Assembly: GCA_016721185.1 (NCBI GenBank)
Contig: JADKIP010000014.1
Coordinates: forward strand, 868,001-932,000
Reading direction: 5' to 3'
Origin: Candidatus Dechloromonas phosphorivorans
Lineage (GTDB): Bacteria > Pseudomonadota > Gammaproteobacteria > Burkholderiales > Rhodocyclaceae
DNA: 64,000 nucleotides
Shown here: positions 52,445 through 61,256 of the stretch, one piece after another
Position numbering within the stretch: position 1 is the stretch's first letter
How the letters are laid out: each line of letters starts with the position of its first letter
Position numbers and translations under genes: made by a program
Notes under the pieces: model-generated
Database searches by the model: none
What the model was told of the DNA's origin: nothing
What the model saw: the letters and a program-made list of their open reading frames with translations, nothing else

Positions 52445-53389
52445 ATGGAAAACTCCGGCGATTATAGCCGAACTGAGCCGCATAACCTGACGGTTCCCAA
52501 CGCCTGCGCCGCTCGACGGCTTGATCAAGTGCTCTCTGAGCTTTTGCCGCAACATTCGCGTAACCGCATGCAAACCTGGGTGCGGGATGGTCATGTGCTG
52601 GTTGATGGTAAATGTGAAACTGAGCCCAAACGCAAGTTGTACGGTGGCGAGTTCCTGCTCGTCAATGAGCCGCAGGATGCTCGTGACCTGCCCGAACAGC
52701 CGGAAGATATACCGCTCAACATCGTTTATGAAGACGAGGTTCTGCTCATTATCAACAAACCAGCGGGCCTCGTTGTGCATCCCGGTAGCGGCAACTGGAG
52801 CGGCACTTTGATGAACGCTTTGCTGCACCACCTGCCGAGTCTTGCTCAAATCCCCCGGGCCGGCATTGTGCATCGTCTGGACAAAGACACGAGTGGTCTG
52901 ATGGTCGTAGCCAAAACGCTTGAGGCGCAGACCGATCTGGTCCGTCAATTGCAGGCTCGCACGGTTCGTCGGCAATATCTGGCACTGGCCTCGGGCTCAA
53001 TGAAGCGCGACGGCGGGGTCGATTCGCCGATCGGCCGTCATCCGACACAACGCATCAAGATGGCGGTCGTGCCAGAAAATCGCGGCGGCAAGCCCGCCTT
53101 GACCTGGTTCCGTGTGCTGGAAAAATTTACCTATTGCACCTTGCTTGAATGCTCGCTCGAAACCGGACGGACGCATCAAATTCGCGTGCATATGTTGTCG
53201 ATCCGCCACCCGCTGGTGGGTGACCCGGTCTATGGCAAACCAAGTCCCCGGCTGCCAGAGTTTCACCGCCAGGCCTTGCATGCAACTCGTCTTGGTTTGG
53301 TGCACCCGATCACCGGCTTCAAGATGCAGTGGGAGGCGCCAATGCCGGAAGATATGCGCGACCTGGTGGAAAATTTGCGTAATGACTAA
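52445..53389 (+). CDS. rluD: 23S rRNA pseudouridine synthase RluD
   Basis: About 314 residues from the ATG at 52445 (an upstream ATG at 52433 is also possible). N-terminal S4 domain (RRLDQVLSELLPQHSRNRMQ), then the catalytic RluA/D domain: VYEDEVLLIINKPAGLVVHP, and active-site IVHRLDKDTSGLMVVAKT with the nucleophilic Asp, then ETGRTHQIRVHM. Makes pseudouridines in helix 69 of 23S rRNA. The end overlaps pgeF by 8 nt. The bamD-rluD-pgeF order is conserved. Confidence 0.96.
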   Translation: MENSGDYSRTEPHNLTVPNACAARRLDQVLSELLPQHSRNRMQTWVRDGHVLVDGKCETEPKRKLYGGEFLLVNEPQDARDLPEQPEDIPLNIVYEDEVLLIINKPAGLVVHPGSGNWSGTLMNALLHHLPSLAQIPRAGIVHRLDKDTSGLMVVAKTLEAQTDLVRQLQARTVRRQYLALASGSMKRDGGVDSPIGRHPTQRIKMAVVPENRGGKPALTWFRVLEKFTYCTLLECSLETGRTHQIRVHMLSIRHPLVGDPVYGKPSPRLPEFHRQALHATRLGLVHPITGFKMQWEAPMPEDMRDLVENLRND

Positions 53390-54110
53390 TCTGTTGGTTC
53401 CGGCCTGGCCGGCACCAACGAATGTTCGGGCACTGCAAACGCTCCGCACCGGCGGTTGCAGTCCTGCGCCTTGGGATAGTTTCAATCTGGGTAGTCACGT
53501 TGGCGATTCACCGGCGCTTGTCGCCGCCAACCGCGCAATGCTGCGCGAACGGTTGCCGGCAGAACCGTTCTGGTTGCAGCAAGTGCATGGCATCGCTGCG
53601 GTCAACGCTGATTTTGAAGCAAATTTGCTTGAGGCAGATGCTGCAATTGGGCGTCTGCCAGGCAGTGTTTGCGCCGTCATGACTGCTGACTGTCTACCGG
53701 TCTTGCTCTGCGATCGGGCCGGTACGGTGGTGGCTGCGGCACATGCAGGCTGGCGTGGTCTGGCCGCAGGTGTACTCGAAGCGACTATCAAGAAAATGGA
53801 TGTTCCGGCCAGCGATTTATTGGCCTGGTTGGGGCCGGCTATTGGTCCGAAATGTTTTGAAGTGGGCGACGAGGTTCGAGCCACCTTTGTCGATAAAGAT
53901 CCCTCCGCCACACTTGCCTTTGATGCAAAACCTTCCGGCAAGTGGCTGGCCGATATTTACACCTTGGCCCGCCAGCGTCTGCAGGCAGCGGGGGTCAATT
54001 CAATCAGCGGTGGTGATTTTTGTACCTTTACCGAGGCTGAACGTTTTTTCTCCTATCGCCGGGATGGTGTGACCGGGCGCATGGCCAGCCTGATCTGGCT
54101 GGATCAATAG
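53382..54110 (+). CDS. pgeF: Peptidoglycan editing factor / multicopper-type purine nucleoside hydrolase (YfiH)
   Basis: 242 residues, overlapping rluD by 8 nt. Typical YfiH/LACC1 segments: RTGGCSPAPWDSFNLGSHVG, QQVHGIAAVN, AVMTADCLPVLLCDRAGTVV, AAHAGWRGLAAGVLEATIKK and GPAIGPKCFEVGDEV. Metal-binding His/Cys of the family (HG in QQVHG, C in TADCLPV, H in AAHAGWRG) are present. In E. coli it edits UDP-MurNAc-peptides; LACC1 relatives cleave purine nucleosides. A GCTGCGGTCAAC copy lies at 53595-53606. Confidence 0.94.
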   Translation: MTNLLVPAWPAPTNVRALQTLRTGGCSPAPWDSFNLGSHVGDSPALVAANRAMLRERLPAEPFWLQQVHGIAAVNADFEANLLEADAAIGRLPGSVCAVMTADCLPVLLCDRAGTVVAAAHAGWRGLAAGVLEATIKKMDVPASDLLAWLGPAIGPKCFEVGDEVRATFVDKDPSATLAFDAKPSGKWLADIYTLARQRLQAAGVNSISGGDFCTFTEAERFFSYRRDGVTGRMASLIWLDQ

Positions 54111-54151
54111 TCAGGCGTATAATCCGCGGCTTTCCAAAGTAGCGAACTCGT

Positions 54152-54919
54152 GTGAGCACTCTTTCCTGGATCATTGTTGTGTCACTGGCTGGCGGCGTCC
54201 TGAGCGTTGTGGCTGCGGCGGCAGTTAGCACAGCCTTCGGGGCGCAACGTATCAACGTCTTGATTTCTTATGCGATCGGTGCGTTGCTTGGTGCCGCCTT
54301 TCTGGAAATCCTGCCGCACGCCCTGGAGCATGGCGAACCTCACCGAATGGCGGCTACGGTCTTGTTCGGCATCATGTTTTTCTTCGTACTTGAAAAACTG
54401 GTGTTATGGCGACATTGCCACCACGACCACTGCGAGGCACACGAGGCACAGGCACCTACTCATGACCATGGGCGCTCCGGTTTGCTCATTCTGGTGGGCG
54501 ATACCTTCCATAATTTTGTGGATGGCGTTTTGATCGCCGCCGCATTTCTGGAAAGCACCGAACTCGGCATCGTTACAGCCTTGGCCATCATTGCTCATGA
54601 AATTCCGCAAGAGGTCGGCGATTACATGATTTTGCTGCATTCTGGATACAGCAGGGCCAAGGCGCTGGCCTTCAATCTGCTATCCAGTCTCGCCACACTG
54701 GTTGGCGCCATGTTGGCCTACTTCGCACTTTCTGACATGCAGGAAATGATCCCCACGCTACTGGGTCTGGCTGCAGCCAGCATGATTTATGTCGCGGTGG
54801 CAGATCTGATTCCCGGCTTGCACAAACGCACCGAATTGAAAGCAACGATCCAGCAGGTTTTACTGATTGGACTCGGTATCGCTTCCATTGCCATCGTTCA
54901 GACGCTGGTTGGCGAGTAA
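54152..54919 (+). CDS. ZIP-family divalent metal transporter
   Basis: 255 residues from a GTG at 54152. Eight hydrophobic segments, the conserved ZIP motif HNFVDGVLIAAAF in TM4 and HEIPQEVGDYMILL in TM5, plus a His-rich loop HCHHDHCEAHEAQAPTHDHG between TM3 and TM4. Imports zinc and possibly other divalent metals across the inner membrane. The end overlaps the small protein on the opposite strand. Upstream is pgeF with a 41-nt gap. Confidence 0.93.
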   Translation: MSTLSWIIVVSLAGGVLSVVAAAAVSTAFGAQRINVLISYAIGALLGAAFLEILPHALEHGEPHRMAATVLFGIMFFFVLEKLVLWRHCHHDHCEAHEAQAPTHDHGRSGLLILVGDTFHNFVDGVLIAAAFLESTELGIVTALAIIAHEIPQEVGDYMILLHSGYSRAKALAFNLLSSLATLVGAMLAYFALSDMQEMIPTLLGLAAASMIYVAVADLIPGLHKRTELKATIQQVLLIGLGIASIAIVQTLVGE

Positions 54920-55090
54920 TTCCTGATAGGCCTTGCGCTGGCGGCGCACCTTGCTGGCGCTGATCCAAAGCAGCAGACTGCAAGGTACCAGCCCGTAAAA
55001 GAGAAAAGAGATAATGCCGGCGACAATGCTGGGTTCGTTGGCGGCGATGAGAACGGTGACGTAGAGCCAACCGATGGCGATGATATACAT
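54860..55090 (-). CDS. Small conserved membrane protein
   Basis: 76 residues. Two transmembrane segments: AIGWLYVTVLIAANEPSIVA and GIISFLFYGLVPCSLLLWI, with basic, polar C-terminus KVRRQRKAYQELLANQ. It converges on and overlaps the ZIP gene by 60 nt. Proteins of this shape are frequent beside the PHA genes in betaproteobacteria but have no known function. Confidence 0.6.
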   Translation of the reverse strand: MYIIAIGWLYVTVLIAANEPSIVAGIISFLFYGLVPCSLLLWISASKVRRQRKAYQELLANQRLNDGNGSDTESNQ

Positions 55091-55115
55091 GCCTATAATT
55101 ATGCATGCAAATGCG

Positions 55116-55144
55116 TTGACACTGCTCTAGTCGGTATGCAAAAT
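55116..55144 (+). promoter_or_regulatory. Sigma70-type promoter of phaC
   Basis: TTGACA (55116-55121) and CAAAAT (55139-55144) are spaced 17 bp, a near-consensus sigma70 promoter, about 42-70 nt upstream of the phaC ATG. The predicted start point is near 55151. Confidence 0.7.
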
Positions 55145-55185
55145 CCTCAAACTCAAACCCCATAACTACAGAGACGAGTTTTCCC

Positions 55186-56916
55186 ATGGCACAGGGACCT
55201 AATAACAACGACGCATTTTTGGATTCTGCCATGCAGTTTATGCAGGCTGGCCAAAATATCACCCAGCAGTTCATGGAATTCATGGGGAAGTCAGGGAGTC
55301 AAGAGTCTGCCACTCCGCCTCCTGCAGTGGATCCGCAGGCGCTGAATGCCCTTCAGAAGAGCTTCATGGATCAGCAAATGTCGCTTTGGCAGGCAATGCT
55401 GGCCAAACAGCAGGGACAGGAACAAGATTTTAAAGTTGCACCAGAGCCTGGTGATCGTCGCTTCTCTGCGCCAGAGTGGCGAGAGAGTCCAATTTACGAC
55501 TACACGCATCAGGCTTATCTACTCAATACAAAATTCCTCAAGGAAATGGTTGAGTTGATGCCCTCAGCCGATGACAAGGAAAAAAATCGCCTGCGCTTCA
55601 TGGCGCGTCAGGTTGCCGATGCAATGGCCCCCTCCAATTTTGCCGCCACCAATCCGGAATTCATCAAGCTGGCCTTGGAAACAAAAGGTCAAAGTATCAC
55701 TGACGGCATCAATAATCTGGTCAAGGATTTTGAGAAGGGCCGGATTTCGATGACCGATGAATCGGTGTTCGAGGTGGGCAAGAACATTGCAACAACCGAA
55801 GGGGCTGTCGTTTACGAAAATGAGCAAATGCAGCTCATTCAATACACGCCCCTCACACCCAAAGTTGGTACGCGGCCGCTGGTGGTTGTTCCTCCCTGTA
55901 TCAACAAATTTTACGTGATGGATCTGCAACCGGAAAACTCCCTGATCCGTTTCATGGTGGAGCAGGGAAATACTGTTTTCCTGGTTTCATGGCGTAACCC
56001 CAAAGAAGAGCAGGGGAACCTGACCTGGGAAGATTACCTTGAGCATGGGCCGATTGCTGCGCTGCATGTCGCCAAGGAAATCTGCAAGGTCAAGCAGGTA
56101 AACGCCCTTGGTTTCTGTGTGGGCGGCACGATTTTGACCTCTGCCCTGGCAGTATTGAAAGGGCGCGGAGAGGATATCGTTTCATCGCTGACGCTACTCA
56201 CCACCTTGCTCGATTTTTCGGACACCGGTGAAATTGGTTTGTTCATTGATGAAAAAGGTCTGGCAGCCAGAGAGTCAACGATTGGCAAGGGTGGTCTGCT
56301 GCCGGCCAGTGATCTACAGAACACGTTTTCCATGCTGCGGGCCAATGATCTTGTCTGGAATTACGTGACCAGTAATTATCTGAAAGGCCAGAAGCCCCAA
56401 GCTTTTGATCTTCTTTACTGGAATTCAGATTCAACCAATTTGCCGGGGCCATTCGCCTGTTGGTACATGCGTAATCTTTACCTTGAAAACAGCCTTCGCG
56501 TGCCCGGTAGGTTGCAGATGTGCGGTCAACCAATTGATCTCGGCACGCTCAAGATGCCGGTCTATTTGCTTGCTACACGTGAAGATCACATCGTGCCTTG
56601 GCAGTCGGCTTACGAGAGCACCCGTATTCTCGGCGGGGACGTGCGTTTTGTACTGGGGGCTTCCGGGCACATTGCCGGTGTTATCAACCCGGCCAGTAAG
56701 AACAAACGGAGCTATTGGGTTAATGAGGATGTGAAAAACGAGTCTGCAGCCTGGTTGACCGCAGCAGAAGAGAAAAAAGGAAGCTGGTGGAACGATTGGT
56801 CTGCCTGGCTTAAACCGCTGGCCGGCGAGCTAAGGGCGCCGCGTAAGCTGGGCAATACAAAATACAAGCCGATCGAACCGGCACCCGGGCGCTACGTTAG
56901 AGAGCGTGCTGTATAA
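55186..56916 (+). CDS. phaC: Class I polyhydroxyalkanoate synthase
   Basis: 576 residues. The catalytic Cys is near residue 311 in LGFCVGGTILTSAL (lipase-box variant GxCxG); the Asp and His lie in the C-terminal half, the His in GASGHIAGVINP. Class I features include PGTRPLVVVPPCINKFYVMD-like (RPLVVVPPCINKFYVMDLQP) and LVSWRNPKEEQGNLTWEDYL. Polymerises 3-hydroxybutyryl-CoA on the granule surface. Operon order phaC-phaB-phaB-phaR with a consensus promoter upstream. A GCTGCGGTCAAC copy lies near its 3' end. Confidence 0.96.
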   Translation: MAQGPNNNDAFLDSAMQFMQAGQNITQQFMEFMGKSGSQESATPPPAVDPQALNALQKSFMDQQMSLWQAMLAKQQGQEQDFKVAPEPGDRRFSAPEWRESPIYDYTHQAYLLNTKFLKEMVELMPSADDKEKNRLRFMARQVADAMAPSNFAATNPEFIKLALETKGQSITDGINNLVKDFEKGRISMTDESVFEVGKNIATTEGAVVYENEQMQLIQYTPLTPKVGTRPLVVVPPCINKFYVMDLQPENSLIRFMVEQGNTVFLVSWRNPKEEQGNLTWEDYLEHGPIAALHVAKEICKVKQVNALGFCVGGTILTSALAVLKGRGEDIVSSLTLLTTLLDFSDTGEIGLFIDEKGLAARESTIGKGGLLPASDLQNTFSMLRANDLVWNYVTSNYLKGQKPQAFDLLYWNSDSTNLPGPFACWYMRNLYLENSLRVPGRLQMCGQPIDLGTLKMPVYLLATREDHIVPWQSAYESTRILGGDVRFVLGASGHIAGVINPASKNKRSYWVNEDVKNESAAWLTAAEEKKGSWWNDWSAWLKPLAGELRAPRKLGNTKYKPIEPAPGRYVRERAV

Positions 56917-56935
56917 AAATACTGGAGGAGTTTAA

Positions 56936-57676
56936 ATGCCGAGAGTTGCACTAGTTACTGGCGGAATGGGGGGGCTGGGCGAGGCTGTTTGCGTCAAGCT
57001 GGCGGCCTTGGGTTATAAGGTTGTGACCACTTATTCGCCCGGCAATGCCAAGGTTCAGGATTGGCTGAAAGCAATGAATAACATGGGCTATGGCTTCAAG
57101 GCTTACCCATGCGACGTGACCGATTTTGAATCCGCACGTATCTGTGTGGAAACCGTTTCGGCTGAGGTCGGCCCGGTCGACGTCTTGGTCAATAATGCGG
57201 GTATTACGCGCGACATGACTTTCAAAAAGATGACCAAAGCGGATTGGGATGCTGTTATCCACACCAATCTTGATTCGGTTTTCAACATGACCAAGCAGGT
57301 TATGGACGGCATGATTGAACGCAAATGGGGTCGCGTAATCAATGTTGGGTCGGTTAACGGACAGAAGGGTGCCTTCGGCCAAACCAACTACTCAGCAGCC
57401 AAGGCGGGCATGCACGGTTTCACCAAGGCGCTGGCGCTGGAAGTTGCCAAGCAGGGTGTCACGGTGAACACCATTTCGCCGGGTTATATTGGCACTAAAA
57501 TGGTGACGGCAATTCCGCAGGAAATTCTTGATACAAAAATTCTGCCGCAAATCCCAGTCAATCGACTGGGCAAGCCGGAAGAAATCGCAGGCTTGGTGGT
57601 TTACCTTGCTTCTGACGAAGCAGCGTTTGTCACTGGAGCCAACATCTCCATCAATGGCGGCCAGCATATGTACTGA
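56936..57676 (+). CDS. phaB: Acetoacetyl-CoA reductase (copy 1)
   Basis: 246 residues, ATG with GGAGGAG 6-9 nt upstream, 19 nt after phaC. NADPH-type SDR: VALVTGGMGGLGEAVCVKLA, NNAGITRDMTFKKM, catalytic GQTNYSAAKAGMHGFTKA and the C-terminal ISINGGQHMY. Makes (R)-3-hydroxybutyryl-CoA for phaC. A second, clearly different copy follows in tandem (both SDRs; copy 1 has KMVTAIPQEIL, copy 2 KMVMAIKPEVL). Two copies may differ in cofactor or chain-length use. Confidence 0.95.
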   Translation: MPRVALVTGGMGGLGEAVCVKLAALGYKVVTTYSPGNAKVQDWLKAMNNMGYGFKAYPCDVTDFESARICVETVSAEVGPVDVLVNNAGITRDMTFKKMTKADWDAVIHTNLDSVFNMTKQVMDGMIERKWGRVINVGSVNGQKGAFGQTNYSAAKAGMHGFTKALALEVAKQGVTVNTISPGYIGTKMVTAIPQEILDTKILPQIPVNRLGKPEEIAGLVVYLASDEAAFVTGANISINGGQHMY

Positions 57677-57723
57677 CCGCTGTTTTTACCCCGCTGTAAA
57701 CCAACAAAAAGGAAGGAAAAACT

Positions 57724-58467
57724 ATGACGCAACGTGTTGCTCTCGTTACCGGCGCTATGGGTGGTCTTGGGACCGCAATCTGCCAGGAACTGGCCAAGGC
57801 TGGTCACAAAGTGGTTGCCTCTTATCACCCGCAATTCGATAACAAGGACGCTTGGCTGCAAGAAATGGCTGAAGCCGGCTTCAAGGATTTCGTTTGTGTT
57901 GCTGGCGACGTGTCTTCTCTGGAAGATTGCGAAAAGATGGTTACCGAAGCTGAAGCTGCTGCTGGCCCGGTTGATATTCTGATCAACAATGCCGGTATCA
58001 CCCGCGACAAGATGTTTGCCAAGATGGAAAAAGATGGCTGGGATGCTGTCATCTCCACCAACTTGACTTCACTCTTCAATATGACCAAGCAAGTGTCTGC
58101 CAAGATGGCTGCACGCGGCTGGGGTCGCATCATCAACATTTCATCAGTCAATGGCGTCAAAGGTCAGGCTGGCCAGACCAACTATTCCGCTGCCAAGGCT
58201 GGCGTGATTGGCTTCTCCAAGGCACTGGCTGCTGAACTGGCTGCCAAGGGCGTGACCGTTAACGTCATTTGTCCAGGCTATGTTGCCACCAAAATGGTTA
58301 TGGCGATCAAACCGGAAGTTCTGCAATCAATCATCGATACCGTGCCAATGAAGCGTCTTGCCAAGCCGGAAGAAATCGGTGGCGCCTGTGCTTATCTGGC
58401 CTCCGATATCGCTGGATTCATGACCGGTGCAACGATGAATATCAACGGCGGGTTGTATTACCAGTAA
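57724..58467 (+). CDS. phaB: Acetoacetyl-CoA reductase (copy 2)
   Basis: 247 residues with AAGGAAGG about 7 nt upstream. ALVTGAMGGLGTAICQELAK, NNAGITRDKMFAKMEKDGWD, GQTNYSAAKAGVIGFSKALA and TMNINGGLYYQ are the SDR landmarks of PhaB. Related to but distinct from copy 1; probably arose by tandem duplication. Same reaction predicted. A strong Rho-independent terminator follows 45 nt after the stop, so phaR is transcribed separately. Confidence 0.95.
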   Translation: MTQRVALVTGAMGGLGTAICQELAKAGHKVVASYHPQFDNKDAWLQEMAEAGFKDFVCVAGDVSSLEDCEKMVTEAEAAAGPVDILINNAGITRDKMFAKMEKDGWDAVISTNLTSLFNMTKQVSAKMAARGWGRIINISSVNGVKGQAGQTNYSAAKAGVIGFSKALAAELAAKGVTVNVICPGYVATKMVMAIKPEVLQSIIDTVPMKRLAKPEEIGGACAYLASDIAGFMTGATMNINGGLYYQ

Positions 58468-58512
58468 TCGCAAAGATCGGCATTAGTTTTTGCTGAGTTT
58501 TTGCATTGCATC

Positions 58513-58543
58513 AAAAACAGGCGCCCACGGGCGCCTGTTTTTT
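58513..58543 (+). terminator. Rho-independent terminator after the phaB copies
   Basis: A 14-bp perfect inverted repeat (AAAAACAGGCGCCC with GGGCGCCTGTTTTT) with a 2-nt loop, ending in a T-run. It is a textbook terminator closing the phaC-phaB-phaB transcript, 46 nt after the last stop. Confidence 0.9.
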
Positions 58544-58547
58544 GAGC

Positions 58548-58553
58548 TATAAT
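58548..58553 (+). promoter_or_regulatory. -10 box of phaR
   Basis: TATAAT just after the terminator and 37 nt before the phaR ATG. A TTGCACTGCACA repeat follows at about 58555-58566; PhaR regulators are known to bind TGC-rich sequences, so autoregulation is plausible but not proven here. Confidence 0.5.
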
Positions 58554-58589
58554 GTTGCACTGCACACAAAATAGTTTAAAGGTCATTGC

Positions 58590-59135
58590 ATGTCGGAACC
58601 GGTACGCCTGATCAAGAAATATCCTAATCGTCGCCTTTATGACACGAAGACAAGTGCTTACATTACCTTGGGTGATGTCAAGGAATTGGTCCTCAAATGC
58701 GAAGTCTTCAAAGTGCTTGATGCCAAGAGTGGCGAGGATTTGACACGTAGCATTCTGCTCCAGATTATTCTGGAAGAAGAATCTGGCGGCATGCCCATGT
58801 TCTCTAGTGAGTTGCTTTCCGGTTTCGTGCGTTTTTATGGCAGCACGATGCAAGGTATGCTGGGCAAGTATCTCGAAAACAACATGAAAACTTTTGTTGA
58901 ATTTCAGAGCAAGTTTCAGGATCAATCACGCTCCAGATACGGCAATGCTGATAACAGCCATATGCAGGCAGACTTTTGGGCTCAATTCCTGAATTTTCAA
59001 CAGCCGGCGATGCAAAGCATGATGACTGCCTACATGGATCAGTCCAATAAAATGTTCCAGTCGATGCAGGACCAGTTGCAAATCAAGACGCGGACTATGT
59101 TTCCTTTTAATCCAGGCGACACGACCGAAAAATGA
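58590..59135 (+). CDS. phaR: PHA synthesis repressor PhaR
   Basis: 181 residues. PHB accumulation regulator: the N-terminal DNA-binding region (RLIKKYPNRRLYDTKTSAYI) and the PHB_acc domains (LLSGFVRFYGSTMQGMLGKY; the repeated MQSMMTAYMDQSNKMFQSM). It binds DNA and the surface of PHA granules, releasing phasin expression when polymer accumulates. Separate promoter after the phaB terminator. Convergent with menC. Confidence 0.95.
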   Translation: MSEPVRLIKKYPNRRLYDTKTSAYITLGDVKELVLKCEVFKVLDAKSGEDLTRSILLQIILEEESGGMPMFSSELLSGFVRFYGSTMQGMLGKYLENNMKTFVEFQSKFQDQSRSRYGNADNSHMQADFWAQFLNFQQPAMQSMMTAYMDQSNKMFQSMQDQLQIKTRTMFPFNPGDTTEK

Positions 59136-59182
59136 TTGCTGGCCGAGCTGCCATTTTGGTTCGCTCGGCGATGGCTTGGAGT

Positions 59183-60169
59183 TCAGCCTTTAAAGCGTGA
59201 TGGTGACAGTTGATGGCCAGGATGAGGTGAAAATCCTAGTCCGGCCAAGGTTGGCAACAACATGCGACCATCCCGTACCTCTATTTCCTCACTAGTATTC
59301 TCGGTAAACCATTCGGCAGATCCAAGACCGTGAACAGCCTTTGGTCCAATGACCGCTGCCAGATGAGCGCAGGCTAGCAGTCCACAGTTGCTTTCCAGAC
59401 TTGACGTCACGATGCACTCAATGCCAGAGGCTTGGGCGCGCAAGGCAATTTCCATTGTTTTGAGCAGGCCGCCAAAACGGGCTGGTTTAAGAACCAGGCG
59501 TCTTGTCGGCGGGTGATGAAAGAACGCTCCATCAATGAGATGAACAGATTCATCAATGGCGATTGGAAATGGTGCCAGGTACTGTAGCCTCGCTAACCCA
59601 CCATGGTATGGGTGGCGCAAAGGTTCTTCTAGTCCTTCAATGGGCAGGTGGGTGCAAGCACTGATAAAAAGTCCTGCTTCAGCCTCTGACCACGCCATAT
59701 TTGCATCGAGGCGAAGACTTGCGCCAGGCGGCAGGCCATCACATAAATGTCGTAAATGCTCGACTTCATCTTGCCAGTGACCAACGCCGACTTTAATTTT
59801 CAGGATGGAAAAACCATTTTTCAGTGCTGTTTCAACGAGCCCTTGATTGATATCGGAAATACTGCCTAAATTCGCGTTGACCGCAACGCTCGTTACCGCT
59901 GCTGTGTTGCTTAACCAGCTATTGAGAGGCTGGCCAAGTTTTTGTGAAAATAGATCAAGATGAGCTAACTCTTCGGCAAAACTGGTTGCATTCGTTTCGT
60001 TGATGCCAAACTCTGGTAGTGGCGCACAATCTCCCCATCCAGTTTGACCATCCTTCGTTTCAAGCCTTAGTAGACTCCCGCTCCGTTCTTTCAAAACACC
60101 TTGGCTGGTTTGCCAAGGACGTTTTAGCGGTAGGCGGTAGGGAAGCCACTCGGCAGCTACGACTTTCAT
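59183..60169 (-). CDS. menC: o-Succinylbenzoate synthase (enolase superfamily)
   Basis: 328 residues. Enolase-superfamily barrel: KIKVG catalytic Lys segment (ILKIKVGVGHWQDEVEHLR), metal ligands in LRLDANMAW, GLEEPLRHP and PIAIDESVHL, and second Lys in RLVLKPARFGG. Dehydrates SHCHC to o-succinylbenzoate in menaquinone synthesis. Its start overlaps menB by 4 nt (ATGA). The alternative, a dipeptide epimerase, is disfavoured by the coupling with menB. The family is promiscuous, so activity is inferred from context. Confidence 0.85.
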   Translation of the reverse strand: MKVVAAEWLPYRLPLKRPWQTSQGVLKERSGSLLRLETKDGQTGWGDCAPLPEFGINETNATSFAEELAHLDLFSQKLGQPLNSWLSNTAAVTSVAVNANLGSISDINQGLVETALKNGFSILKIKVGVGHWQDEVEHLRHLCDGLPPGASLRLDANMAWSEAEAGLFISACTHLPIEGLEEPLRHPYHGGLARLQYLAPFPIAIDESVHLIDGAFFHHPPTRRLVLKPARFGGLLKTMEIALRAQASGIECIVTSSLESNCGLLACAHLAAVIGPKAVHGLGSAEWFTENTSEEIEVRDGRMLLPTLAGLGFSPHPGHQLSPSRFKG

Positions 60170-60993
60170 GGTCGCTTGCGATATTTTCCAAAGTCAGGCG
60201 GGCGGCGCTCCAGCCAGGCGTTACGCCCTTCTTGGCCTTCCTTGCTCATATAAAACAGACCTGTAGCATTGCCTGCCAATTCCTGAATGCCAGCCAGTCC
60301 ATCGGTGTCGGCGTTGAAACCGGCCTTGATCATGCGCAGGGCCATCGGCGATAGTTCGAGCATCTGGCGGCACCAGTTGACTGTTTCTTCTTCCAGTTTT
60401 TGAATGGGAACAACCGCATTGACCAAACCCCAGTCGAGTGCAGTGGCAGCATCGTACTGGCGGCAGAGAAGCCAAATTTCCTTCGCTCTTTTCATGCCAA
60501 TCGTCCGTGCCATCAATCCAGCACCAAGGCCCGCATCAAAACTTCCAACGCGAGGCCCCGTCTGACCGAATCGGGCATTTTCTGCGGCAATACTCAGATC
60601 ACAAACAAGATGCAGTACATGCCCACCGCCAATAGCGTAGCCGGCAATCATGGCAACTACTGGCTTCGGGCAACGGCGAATCTGCATCTGCAGGTCAAGA
60701 ACATTGAGATGCGGCGTACCGCCTTCATCAAGGTAGCCCTCATCACCACGTACTGTTTGGTCTCCACCTGAACAGAAGGCCTCGGTGCCGGCGCCGGTCA
60801 GGATAATCGCACCGATTGAGTTATCGTGATGGGCGCGATGGAAAGCATCAATTAGCTGGTTAACTGTCTCCGGCCGGAAGGCATTGCGCCGTTCCGGACG
60901 GTTGATTGTGATCTTGGCAATGCCTTCTGCTACTTGAAAAAGGATGTCGCTGTACGAATCTGCACTCTGCCAATTTATTGTGTGAGTAGTCAT
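60166..60993 (-). CDS. menB: 1,4-Dihydroxy-2-naphthoyl-CoA synthase
   Basis: 275 residues. Crotonase fold with the MenB signature FCSGGDQTVRGDEGY, GGGHVLHLVCDLSIAA, GPRVGSFDAGLGAGLMARTI and NATGLFYMSKEGQEGRNAWL ending. Ring-closing Dieckmann cyclase of menaquinone biosynthesis. The match to MenB is far closer than to ordinary enoyl-CoA hydratases. It is upstream of menC in a two-gene operon. Other men genes (A, D, E, F, H) must be elsewhere. Confidence 0.93.
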   Translation of the reverse strand: MTTHTINWQSADSYSDILFQVAEGIAKITINRPERRNAFRPETVNQLIDAFHRAHHDNSIGAIILTGAGTEAFCSGGDQTVRGDEGYLDEGGTPHLNVLDLQMQIRRCPKPVVAMIAGYAIGGGHVLHLVCDLSIAAENARFGQTGPRVGSFDAGLGAGLMARTIGMKRAKEIWLLCRQYDAATALDWGLVNAVVPIQKLEEETVNWCRQMLELSPMALRMIKAGFNADTDGLAGIQELAGNATGLFYMSKEGQEGRNAWLERRPPDFGKYRKRP

Positions 60994-61256
60994 GTTTTTT
61001 AAACAGTTGGAAGTGGCACCCAGTATAGCGTTTAGGTCTATTTAAACGATTTGAGTTGTGTTGAATAGCGAGGATTCATTTTGCTGAGCGCCCCCGTGCA
61101 TGGGAAAATGCAGTGCCATTCAACGAGATCGCTATTTTTTTTCTTGAACTAGGTCGTGTATGCCTGCTTCGGTATCTTCATTTCCTGCTTTCCTAAACTG
61201 ACTCCAGTTTAGGTCACCCTTGGCAGGCTAATTTCCGAGGGACGCTCAGTTCTCTG

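Noticed and set aside
59142..59169. GCCGAGC/GCTCGGC inverted repeat after phaR
   Set aside because: Long loop and no T-run; termination not supported.
59183..60169. Dipeptide epimerase for the menC-like protein
   Set aside because: Coupled by ATGA to menB, which favours o-succinylbenzoate synthase; not excluded by sequence alone.
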